DNA of 64,000 bases from Temnothorax longispinosus (Eukaryota > Arthropoda > Insecta > Hymenoptera > Formicidae), in NCBI RefSeq assembly GCF_030848805.1, contig NC_092358.1:23399832-23463831 (forward strand). Reading direction: 5' to 3'. Made by a program: the position numbers and the translations under genes. The notes below the pieces were generated by a model. The model was given only the letters and a program-made list of their open reading frames with translations, ran no database searches and was not told the DNA's origin. Below, one piece after another: positions 37,791-48,300 of this stretch (positions are counted from its first letter, which is position 1; each line of letters opens with the position of its first letter).

Positions 37791-37855
37791 TATTTAATAG
37801 TTTAATGTGCCCTTAGGGGGACAATAAACTTCTATCTATTTAATAGTTTAATGTG
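37791..37855 (+). mobile_element. Extremely 5'-truncated non-LTR retrotransposon tail with 19-bp TSD
   Basis: A 27-bp insert (37810-37836), beginning CCCTTAGGGGGACAATAAAC and ending TTCTATC, lies between two identical 19-bp copies of TATTTAATAGTTTAATGTG (37791-37809 and 37837-37855). This is the footprint of target-primed reverse transcription of only the 3' end of a LINE. The perfect TSD suggests a recent event. Confidence 0.8.
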
Positions 37856-38885
37856 TATTAAATGTTAGATTGGGAGATATTTTATTTCGAAATTGGAAAG
37901 TAATATTATTAAGCTAATGTTTCACAGCTCCGATATTAAGAACTCCATTAAAAGCGCTTTGGTAAATTTACATTTGCGCAATTCTTGCGATTTTAAATAG
38001 CCCGTTCTATTCGAATACTGCCAATACTAAGATCCCGGATATCGTGGCTTCTAGTATCTAAGGACTCGTTTATTTCTTTTTTTTTTATCATCGAGGAATT
38101 CTTTTTTCTTTTAGAAAATATAAGCGCCGCTTTTTGGAGCTATGTTAAGTTGCGAAATAGTAAAAGAAAACTGCGTGCCAGATTTTTACAAGATCATTAT
38201 TATATCTTTTACGTATATTACTCAGTACCTGGCTATGGTTTTCCATGCAACGTGGCCGTTTTTCTCAAAAAAAAATTTTTTTTATTGATACACACTGCGC
38301 GAACAAGATAAACGGTCAACAAAATTTTATCGTTATAACCTGAGAAAAAATTTTATTCTTCAAATAAAAGTGTCTTCAATACTAAAAAATGACTTTTAGG
38401 ATTCCTTTCATGCTAGGATTTTACTCATATGGAAATTTTGATTTGAATTAAAATGTTATCATAAAAGAACTTAATTGATACATAAGAATAAGATAAATCG
38501 AAACTATTTATTTCGTTTATTTCTGTATTTTCAAACAAGACGGTTGCGATTGTGTCTTAGAGTTTGTTTATCTATGTTCAAGATGTCGTAACCACACACA
38601 TTTCTTAATTTTATTTTAAATCTCGTTCTTATTTTTCATTGGATATATAATTAGTAAAAAAAGAAGGTAGGTAATTTTTTAGACAACTATTTTATTACAA
38701 AACTCATTAATATTACACGCGGGTCTCTCTCACCTACCTCACTCACGAAATTAAATCAATACATAGCAAATACATTTTTGTATTATAAATAAGAGTAAGA
38801 AGGGACATGCAACAACGGAAATAGTCTTACAGAACCTTATCAATAATTTTCTTAAGAATATTGATGAGAATCTTCAGGATTAATT

Positions 38886-39247
38886 TTATGAACCTCTGAA
38901 AATAAAAAAAGAATTACGTTTAATTATCTTCTCGAATGATTAAAGATAAAGTGGCGATCCTGTGAATACTCACACAATGATATTGTTGATTGGAATGTGG
39001 ATTAGCTTAACAAAGAACCCTATGAAGCCCATTATACAGAAACCAATCGCAGTAGCAATTGCAATCTTCTGAAATTCTGTAATAGATAAAAAGCGAGTTG
39101 TGACTAATCGTCATAATCGTTGTTTCATATTCACGTCATCAAAATTAAATTACCTTTACGATCTGGCTTGGTGCATCTTTTGACAAGCCGGATGCTATCC
39201 TTGGCAAACTGACGGCCAGGTTCGGTGAGCTTCTTGATTTGATCCAT
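38886..39247 (-). CDS. Sec61gamma: Protein transport protein Sec61 subunit gamma, 3 exons
   Basis: Exons 39247-39154, 39076-38974 and 38895-38886 (minus strand) join to 68 aa, the exact family length. Sec61 gamma (SecE homologue) is the small tail-anchored subunit of the ER translocon, clamping Sec61 alpha during co-translational import. Seen: a cytosolic amphipathic helix MDQIKKLTEPGRQFAKDS, the near-invariant VKRCTKPDRKEF, then one transmembrane helix (about residues 34-60, AIGFCIMGFIGFFVKL) and the terminal HIPINNIIVGS. The last exon contributes only ten coding bases (end of Val, Gly, Ser, stop). The ATG is the only possible start giving the conserved MDQ. Probably housekeeping. Confidence 0.97.
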
Positions 39248-39249
39248 GG

Positions 39250-40580
39250 CGATTGGGATACTGCGAAAGAAATAGAAGTACAGTTTCGAAAACATCTGAT
39301 CAGCCAAACATAAATATCTAAAGTATATTCCAATTTTCAGACGTTCTTCGAGCTTTCATATTGAGCAACAGTGGTCGACCATATTTTATGATAATACTAT
39401 AACAGTAAATCTGTTTTTTCTTTGTAGTTATACTTTTTGTACTTAAAATAAAATAGGCAAATAATTAGACATTGCGGAGAAAAAGAAAAGTGCTGAAAAG
39501 TTGATTGCAAAACACAAATTTATTATTACATTCGTGTCAAAATATAGTCCATGAAAGATACTATATATATTCTTAGCATACAGATACAAGATGTCTATAT
39601 TTTCATATAGTAAATAAAATCTGTATTATGAGAACCTTTAACTTTTGTACGTAGGCAAAAGAAAAGTATTGATCGACCATTTTGCACAACACTGCAAATC
39701 TTGTGTCACGATACTTCGGTTCGCCAAAAATACTTGATTCGTATGTGAAGTACTCTTGGGCATCAATGTGACAAATGAGATCTGGGTTATGTCGGGAAGT
39801 TCGAATCTTTTCACAAAGAACCACGCAGGCAGATACTCGTCTCGCGAGAAGAGAACAAAATTCGTACGCAAAGATATAATCGAACAAGACAGAGATATGC
39901 GATACTCACGTTACGCGTTCCACACGAGCGCACCGCACGAAATGTCGTTTTTAATGAACGTTGGGACGCACGGCTCTGCGCGATGCGCGAGTACTCAAAA
40001 CACGCTACGTGGACGGTGCGCTGTCAGGACGTCACTTCCTCACGATTGATGCTGGCACTGCTGGCAACAGCGGAGCGCTGAGGCGCCGCGACGCGGCAGT
40101 CATTTAAACACCCGTGATAAGATCTCAGTCGATATCGCTGCATGTGGGGACTCAAAGGGTATAATGAATACCGTCCTAAGATTGATATGCAAAAACGGGT
40201 TCTTTAAAAATTGTCTGAGAAATTAGGGAATCTTCTATTTTGTACTTTTACAAAACTTGTTGTTTTGGTCGATTAGATGTTGTGGTTCAAAGAGCAAGAT
40301 AGATTTTTCGAATGGTTCCTACTTTTCATTCCTTAATTGAAAATTAAAGAAGTTTTTTTTTATAATTAAATATAAAAATAAGAATACACAATTTTAACAA
40401 GTTCAAGCATAATTTGTCTCAATAGTTTTGTAACAAAAATTCGATGTAACGTGAGCTCACATATGAACGAGAAATGAAGTTCGCGTCAAACCATTCATGA
40501 AACCATTTACAATGACAATAGTCTATCATTAGCGTAATGAGATAGATTACGTTTTCGTAATTTATCTCGTTAGATAAGCA
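39250..40580. other. Spacer between divergent Sec61 gamma and NPC2 copy 1
   Basis: Contains the Sec61 gamma 5' region (CpG-richer sequence at 39.9-40.1 kb is a candidate promoter) and AT-rich DNA before NPC2. No coding exon was recognised; overlapping ORFs at 39.6-39.9 kb on both strands lack family character. Confidence 0.45.
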
Positions 40581-40590
40581 GCGATGCGCT

Positions 40591-40598
40591 TATAAATT
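40591..40598 (+). promoter_or_regulatory. TATA box of NPC2 copy 1
   Basis: TATAAATT lies 59 bp before the ATG (first T to the base before ATG is 66 bp), spaced for initiation near 40620. A GATA-type AGATAA site is about 20 bp upstream. This is a motif-level inference. Confidence 0.5.
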
Positions 40599-40656
40599 TA
40601 GGCGCGAGGATTGCACGCAACGTCATTAATATTTGCGTGAAAATCGTGGAAGCAAC

Positions 40657-42552
40657 ATGACGCGAATCAGTGTCGCTTTTTCGCTGTTATGTGCTTTGTG
40701 CGGCATAGCATCCTCCTTTGCTTTCGTTTTCGAGGACTGCGGTAAGTGCGTACTCTATAATAATTTTGGAGAATTTTTCTCCAAGAAGGGGCTATTTGAG
40801 TCAGAGAAAAAAAATTGGGTAAAGAATTTTCAAGACATTTACTTGGAAGCCCAGGGGTTCAAAGAGCCTTTGGGGGCAAACAACAGGTAAAAACACTGAA
40901 TTAGTCTTAATAAAAATTAATAAATTAATGCGGAATATAATTAGAGCCCCATGACTTAGAAAGCCTCTCCCTATTCCAAAGTATCCTGAATCACGTGAGA
41001 TGTTCTTTTTTTACTATTTCTTTGGACAATTTAAAATCAACTTTATTTGAATAAAAATGTAACTTTGACGTATTAATAAAATATATAATAGATAATAAAT
41101 ATTAGTAGATAAGTTTGAAAACTGAAGGAATTACAATCATTCCGATGTATTATTAGCTTTGCTATGGAAAAATAATTTTCAGATTTGTCACAGAGTTTGC
41201 AATCAAAAAGTAATTTTAAAATATCCTGTATATTATATTGGCTTTCTTCAGTTTCTTTAAAGCATTGATAAAAACCATCCATTATAAAATCGGTCATTAA
41301 TTTTGATCGAAGGAAAGAAAAAACAAGTACAAACAACAATTAAATTCGACTAATTTCATAAAAATGACAGACGATGTATAAGAATCTTATGGAATCGCTC
41401 GAAAATCCCTGTCAGTAATAGCGTATTATTAATTGTTCGGCTTTTATCGTTAATTATAAATTGGGGGGAGAATTTACACAATGAGAAATCCTTTTAATAT
41501 CAAGACTGCCGGAAGCTATTAGCAACATTACACGTTAAGCTACTTAATTACGCATGCTTTGGATGTTCGTCTGATTATATATAATTATGTTGCAGCTCAC
41601 ACGTAACTTTCTATTATCATGATATGTAATTACAGCAAATCAGCGATATAAAGAGAGATCGCCTTCACGCGATTCGAACGTTTATGCGATCGTTGATTAA
41701 GTTCATTAATTTCAATTACATCAAATTATTACAAACAATGCAATTTGCAAATATATTTATAATGCAAATCATTTGTTTGATGATAATGTATACCTAATAA
41801 AATTTCAAATCTACTTCAGGTTCGGAGTTAGCTAAGATCAATGAGATCGAGATTTCAAGCTGCGATGTGTCCGATGAGAAATGCGTGTTAACCCGTGGCG
41901 AGGACATACACGTAAAAGCCAAAGTTACGCCAAGTTAGTAAAATAATAACTAGTAAGAAAATAATATTTCAGTCGCATACTTTTTTCAACGTTATTAGAA
42001 AAAATTTGATTCCTGGGAAGAGCATTGTATGTATAATTATCGATAAACTTAGAACTTTAAGTCGTAATTTTACGATAAAGATAAATAATTTTACTTATAA
42101 AATATCAATTAAAAATATCGTATTAATATATTTTTCTGCAGACACAGATATTACGGAAGTCAAAGTATTTGCATATGGAGTGATACTCGACGTGGCTGTA
42201 CCCTTTCCCCTGAAAAAGCCTGATGTGTGCAAAAATCCGGATTCCGGACTCAAATGTCCTTTGAAAAAGGATCAGGAGGTTAATTATAAAGCTACGTTCG
42301 TTGTGGAAAAGAAGACCCCTACGGTAATTTCGCTTTGAGTCACATTGTTAATCTACATTTCTTCTCCTTTTTCATCTATATTACTTATTGTTAGTCTAGA
42401 TTTTCCAAATTTTTTAATTCTTAAAATTTTAATTATCTCGTTAATAAAATCATCTCCGTTTTGTTTAGTTGAGCGTCGACGTTATGTGGGAATTTAAAAA
42501 CGAGAAAGACGAGAAAATTATATGCATAAAATTCCCGGTGAAGATTGTATAA
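40657..42552 (+). CDS. NPC2-like ML-domain secreted lipid-binding protein, copy 1, 4 exons
   Basis: Exons 40657-40741, 41820-41933, 42142-42323 and 42469-42552 (phases 1, 1, 0) give 154 aa. Seen: a signal peptide (hydrophobic core SVAFSLLCALCGIASSFAF), then the ML (MD-2-related lipid recognition) beta-sandwich with the six conserved cysteines in EDC, SSC, EKC, DVC, LKC and IIC contexts, and the NPC2-typical VPFPLKKPDVCKNPDSGLKC loop. NPC2 proteins bind sterols or other small hydrophobics in a pocket between the two sheets; in ants some members are antennal carriers of semiochemicals. The start is ATG40657; an upstream in-frame TTG is ignored. The matching gene at 53.3 kb shares exon sizes (114, 182 and 84 bp for exons 2-4), so the two are duplicates. 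The specific ligand cannot be read from sequence. Confidence 0.94.
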
Positions 42553-42773
42553 GATGTAGCTGGTATTTTTGTAGCGACTATGACAGATTATTATCGAAAT
42601 AAACACGTTACACGTTACTTGCGTTAGTTTTTAAACAATGGACCTCGCTACATTTTCAACGCATGTCGATACAAACTTTACGATTAAAATTGTTAAAATA
42701 AACGATAGAAAAAAATGGTCTCCATAACACTTGTATTTTTAATATTCTAATATTTTAATACTCTAGTCTTTTT

Positions 42774-42779
<6 letters not shown>

Positions 42780-42829
<50 letters not shown>
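42780..42829. repeat. (CT)n microsatellite
   Basis: About 48 bp of uninterrupted CT repeats downstream of NPC2 copy 1. Confidence 0.95.
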
Positions 42830-42832
<3 letters not shown>

Positions 42833-42992
42833 TTCATGAGCATTTTTGAAGCAGCTCGCTCCCTCGCTTGCGAGATCGTTCGCGATCGCGACAAGCAAAA
42901 GTGAGAACGCCAAACGAGCGATCGTTCTCTTCAATCGCTTAATTGATCATTAATTTCGGCGCTTAACGAGAGGTCCGAGTTATTCACTGATA

Positions 42993-43159
42993 CTACGTTT
43001 ACGCGAGCGTTACTTTTGTAGTAACTTACGATATATAATTCCTTCGCGTAAACGGGATTTTTCTTCGCGTAAACGGGATTTTGTATAAGTAACTTACGAT
43101 AATACAGAAGTAACTTACGATAATACGATAATACAGAAGTAACGCTCGCGTAAACGTAG
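42993..43159. mobile_element. MITE with TA target duplication and internal repeats
   Basis: A 167-bp element whose ends CTACGTTTACGCGAGCGTTA and its complement at the right end are near-perfect terminal inverted repeats, flanked by TA on both sides (42991-42992, 43160-43161). This fits a Tc1/mariner-type non-autonomous element. Inside, TTCGCGTAAACGGGATT occurs twice in tandem, and GTAACTTACGATAATACAGA recurs, so it has expanded by internal duplication. No coding capacity. Confidence 0.75.
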
Positions 43160-43966
43160 TATGATACGTCTTCCCGCGCGATTCACTTATTCGGAGTAGA
43201 ATAGTAGAAATCGCGCAGGCAAGAGACGCGAATTCCGAGGTTATATATCTCACGCGACAGGCGGGACAACGATTCTCTTAAGATTCGGATATATCGCGCT
43301 TCGAAAGCATTTATTTCTCATGCATAAATTCACTCACCGATTACGGCGTGCTGCACACGGAGACCCGCCAAATCACAGCCGGGAGGATGACACGTACGGC
43401 GTCGTCGTCAGTGTCCAGCACGACATTCGGCGTTCATTTCGCTCAACGACGACACTTCCCACTCGTTGCACACGACACGAGAAGGAACGGAATATCCGGC
43501 GTGCGTCCAGCTTACAACACACACTCCGTAACTGGATTTCTTTTCGTTCGCGAGAAAGAAATTATACACGATCGACAACGTCTCGCACCGTCGCGGTCTG
43601 AATTCAACGCGTCACGTATTTACTTGCGTGACCTGCGTCGCTTGCGCGCGCAGTTACCGCCGAGCCGCTGACAGACGTCGAACGCGATTGGCTCGCGAGT
43701 CGAGTCCCCGGGTCCGGCCAATCACGTTCCGCCGCTCCGAGCCGCCGACACGGCGCGGCGGCGCGGCGCAGCGGCGCCGGCGTAGCGGCATACTCGGGCA
43801 TACCAGAACCAGACACCATACTAGGCGCTACGGCGCTACCGTTGAACGTTGGAAACGGCGTACCTTCGAAGTCGGCGTGCGATCGATCGTTCTTGTTGGC
43901 GAGCGGCCTTGCCGCTTGTTTTCTTCGACACTCGGAGTACCTGCGGAAATCATTCGGAAATGATGT

Positions 43967-44048
43967 CATAAAATGAAACGTTTTGATTGGATAACTCATG
44001 ACGCGGCGTCGTGATGCGACGCGCGACGCGTATAGTGGAAACGCACCC
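43967..44048. mobile_element. Half copy of Harbinger-like MITE
   Basis: The segment ending in GTGGAAACGCACCC matches the right arm of the adjacent complete element (44052-44201) and directly abuts it through a shared TTA. Its own left arm is missing. Confidence 0.5.
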
Positions 44049-44051
44049 TTA

Positions 44052-44201
44052 GGCTGAGTTTCCACTGAGCGCGTCACGCGTCGCGTCGTCACAAGTTAAC
44101 CAATCCAAACATCCCATTTCATTACATTCTTGTGACGGGATCGAAATGGGATGTTTTGATTGGATGACGCGACGCGTGACGCGCTCAGTGGAAACGCACC
44201 C
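44052..44201. mobile_element. Harbinger-like foldback MITE with TTA duplication
   Basis: A 150-bp near-palindrome. The left arm contains GTTTCCACTGAGCGCGTCAC and the right arm its complement, with further pairing through the inner CATCCCATTTC/GAAATGGGATG segments. TTA flanks both ends (44049-44051, 44202-44204), the 3-bp TWA type duplication of PIF/Harbinger elements. It is GC-rich, unlike other MITEs here, and lies in a promoter-like block. Confidence 0.7.
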
Positions 44202-45391
44202 TTATAGTGTCCGTGCTCCGCGCGTGCCCGTCGCCGTGCTTCGTGCTGTGGATGGGTGCTGTGTGTGTTTCAGAACGCGCTCCTTCGTGCGATTGGCACT
44301 CCTGCTCCTCGTTTTGCGGGAAGAATCGACATCGACGCGCTCAAGAATTCGCAAGTGTTAATCAAGTGTCTGTCAGAACGAAATAACACGAAAGTGCCGT
44401 GCGAATCGCTCGCTCGAAACGGAGACGTCGAGGCGAGGATACGACAGTCGACAAATGTGAGTGATTTGCAGTTTCGTTGTGCATTCGCGGGCGATAATCG
44501 TTCGTCTCGCCATGTATCTGAACTCTCGAATAGTGTGTCGTGCTTTGAACGCTGTGCCGGAATTGTAGTGCGGTCTATCTCCGATTCTCTTCGAAGGGGG
44601 AAAAGAGGGCCGAGTGACAACGTGAAATCGTATCGAGTGATTCGGAGTAATAGCATATGTCGCCGTGATACAACGCCCGTTCGTTAATACTTCTTATTTT
44701 CGTGTATTTCGTGCCGCGTAAGTTAACGATCCGCGGTATTAAATGCAGGTTTACATTCGCGAGATTTATCATGCTCGATCCCGTACTGTGCATGCGATAT
44801 TTAATTTTAATTGTATTTTTCATTAATCAACTGGCGTGTCTTTACTGGCCGTTCACTTGATTCGCGTAGTGTATATAGCGTCGCGCCAGGTTACCGGACG
44901 TCTTCGAACATTTCGTCGTCGTTAACGTAACGCGGTGATGAACGCGGAACGAATCGGGGCGATCGGCGTCGCGATTCTTTCAAATTTTCACGGAACTGCA
45001 CTTCCTTCCCATGGGTACGACCTCGGCGAGGTGGGAAGGTTCAGTACGAGGATTTTACCCAAGCAAAACTCCTCGTTCTGCTTGGATAAAAATCTAAAAG
45101 ACGGGGAAGCTAACGTACCTCCTCCGTCCGCCGATTTAATTAAACAAACGAACCGCAGTCGGTTCGTCGCGTTTGCTACCGGGAGTGTCGTATAAGTATT
45201 CGGACTAAAGGACTTTTTCAAAGCCCATTTGAATGGGCTTTATAAACGGGAGTGTCGTACAGTGTCGCGCGAGAAAGACTTTTACTGATGATTAATTAGT
45301 CCGCGCGCGATTGTAATTTATTAATTTATTATCCGCGAGTGTTTCTCGCGCGAGTGTCCTGTGCGGTGAGAGGAGGAGAGAGAAGGGGGAA

Positions 45392-48300
45392 ATGAAATTG
45401 AAGGAGAGACCTGACGTTCTGAGAGGAGGAGGAGGTCCGAGAGAGACATCGGGCATCGGCGGAGCAACCTTGGGGTAAGTGTATCATCTCTCTTAGCTAC
45501 ATAAAATTAATAATTCGTTTCCATTTATTCGAATTGTTTTATCTTGATAAGTTAAAAGTAATTAAAGAAAGAGAAATATCATCTAAAATTTTATTCTCGT
45601 AAAGATCTTTTTCGGTAAAGATAATTGTATTGCCAAATATTTTATTGAAAGACGAATTAGAGTACATGTAAGAATTATTTTTTGAAATGTTGATTATTTT
45701 GCGCGCTTCTTTAATTTGAATCTTATGTTTGTATGTTACAGTATCATCGTAGCTACGTGGCTGAGTAACTCCGCCTGTTGCGTATCGGGTGTTGGTGAGT
45801 CAGAAATTTTTTTTTACTGAGGTAACGAATCTACGAATATATATATAATTAAATATAGAGCAAATGTATCTCGATACGTGTCAAATTATGACAATAAATT
45901 ATAGTATAAATGTATTATATCTCGTAGATCCGTTGCCTTAAATGGATAAGCTAAAACTGATTAGGGCAAATATTTAATCTTGGTGTCACCTGTTTATTGT
46001 TGTATTTGCGATTGTGCTTGAGGAAATACTCGCACACTTCGCACGCACCGAGCTTTTAAAGAGCTCATATTATCGTTTATTTTAATGCGAATTATGTTTT
46101 GACGAACTGTCGCGTTCTATGTAAATAATTTTTAAATAAAATTTTAAATGTTAAATAAAATATATATTAAAATATTTTATTGAATCAAAATTTTATTTCG
46201 CGAATTTAAATATAAGTAAAGTACGCAGTAAATTAAATTTTTGAAATTTTTGTTACGTAAATTAATTCTACTTACAATTAAAGTAATGATTTTGGAAATA
46301 TACATTTTTTAGAGCCTTACATACTGTTAAATAAATTTTTTATTTTGATTTCTTCATAAAATAATTTTTATATATTTTTTTTTTTTGAACAAAAAAGATA
46401 AGAGTAAGCACAATATTGTGTTAGGTGTTGTAAAAAAATCAACTGTAGATAGGGAAAAATTATTAATTAGTTAGGATGTGTTATTTATACCCATCTATTT
46501 CTTTCCATATACATATTTATCCAAGATTAAATATTATACAAATCGATGCAAAAAACAATATCTATATATATAATGAATAAAAAAGGTAAGAAATATTTCG
46601 ATTTTATTATGCAATTTATTTCATAGAAAGCTCAATAATGATTTTAATTAATTACTCAAATTTATTTCAACAAAGCATCGATTTTACCCTAATTTTTTGT
46701 AGCCTATCCATCTAGTTTTGATTGAGAAATTGGCTTTATGCCAGTCAAGTGATATATGACGTGAGATTGTTAAATATTCTATCGAGAAACGTTGAAACTT
46801 TTTCAAGAAAATGAAAAATATAACAAGATATATTTATATCGATTATAAAAGTTTATAAAGATTTGCATATAAGTATTATTCAATTATAACAACGCGATTA
46901 TTCATTAATTGTAATATCTAATTATAATACCAATTGTGTGAGAAGTTTCTTTTTTTTGGATGTCACGTCATTTATTCTGTATATCTCACTTGATATATTT
47001 TCAAGATGCGTACTGCATGAACAACATGCACAATATATTACGCATCTTCATATTTTCGCGGTCGGTTTTCGTGGTCGATTTTCGCGGTTGGTTTTTGCAT
47101 TGAGAAATTTTTCGTTATTAATTTTTTAATTTCATCCATATTATAAATTTTAATTTTTTGCGGAATATAATTAAGATTAATATTAATATAACGCGAAGTA
47201 AAATTTTTTCTATAGTTGCAATTCCAAATTAAAAGAACGAGTCACAAAGAAACGGTCAATCCGTATTTTTACGCACATAACGGAACCCAGTGATAGAAAT
47301 ATTTTTTAATTTAATGTTGCGTAGTTAATTTTCATGAATTGATATTTTTTTTATAAATTAATTTCTCGGTGTGCATTTTTCAATACAATCGATACTCACA
47401 TATAATTCGAACTTCGAACCGAACGTAATGTTATCTGTCGGTTATGATAATGATCCGACAAGGAAAGGTATTTTTTCCTTCGTATTGATCTGGTCGAAAT
47501 GCGACCAGATTGTATAGGGTAAACTCGGGTAAGATGGCCATACAGGAAAGATGGCCAACCCATGTTTATTCGACGTTTCATGGCGAGCTAGATTGAAAAA
47601 ACATAGGTTGGCATTCTTTCCTGTATGGCCATCTCACCCGAGTTTACCCTATGGCCAGGACACAAAGGTAGGTCTGATCTGGCCCGAAGAAAGAATATTG
47701 GATAAGATACGATAAAGGTAAGTGGTCAACGTTGACCACAATGGACTACAATGCATAAGGTAACATACACATCAGAGAAAAATAATCATTCTACAATCAA
47801 GGAAAGCATTTACTTATTTTATTTTATTTTTTTTAAGTAAGCTTTTTTACAACAAATAATATTTTCTTAATTACTAATAGTTTTCAAATATCTTGACACA
47901 AGTCTTTGAAAACCAGAATATTGTTTTGAGTAAATGTAATAAGGTACTTACAATGACTTTATGAGGTAGATTTGTGGATTAAGTATTTGATAAAGTTAAG
48001 TATCCGCAAATCTACCATAAAGTCATTGTAAGTATTACATTTACTCAAAACAATATTCTGGTTTTCGAAGACTTGTGTCAAGATATTTGAAAACTATTAG
48101 TAAGAAAATATTCTTTGTTGTAAGAAAACTTGCTTAAAAGAAATGAAATAAAATAAGTCAGTGCTTTCCTTGGCTGTAGAATAATTATTTTTGTGTGTAC
48201 AAAAAAAAATATTTTTGATTTAAAAATATTTTTAGTTTCGACGTGGAAATCTTGAAATGAGATTATATTGCGTTAAACGAAGAAAACTTGCTTGAATGAA

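Larger units (their letters stand above)
34705..38885. other. ATF3 3' flank and intergenic stretch up to Sec61 gamma
   Basis: Contains the ATF3 3' UTR, a Harbinger-type MITE (34873-34997), an A-run at about 35029-35042, TA-rich DNA near 36.7 kb, a GA microsatellite (37644-37689) and a truncated LINE tail (37810-37836). No protein-like frame was recognised. Confidence 0.5.
42553..45391. other. Region between NPC2 copy 1 and the candidate gene: repeats, then GC-rich promoter block
   Basis: First comes a CT microsatellite, then a TA-flanked MITE, then a GC-rich block (43.3-45.4 kb) full of chance long frames on both strands. Two Harbinger-like inverted-repeat pieces sit inside it at 43.97-44.20 kb. 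The block is probably the promoter and 5' UTR of the plus-strand gene starting at 45392. A CRE-like TGATGTCA is at about 43961. Confidence 0.5.

Noticed and set aside
43604..44092. 162-aa minus-strand ORF near 43.6-44.1 kb
   Set aside because: It overlaps equally long plus-strand frames in GC-rich DNA and runs through the Harbinger-like repeats; no recognisable domain.
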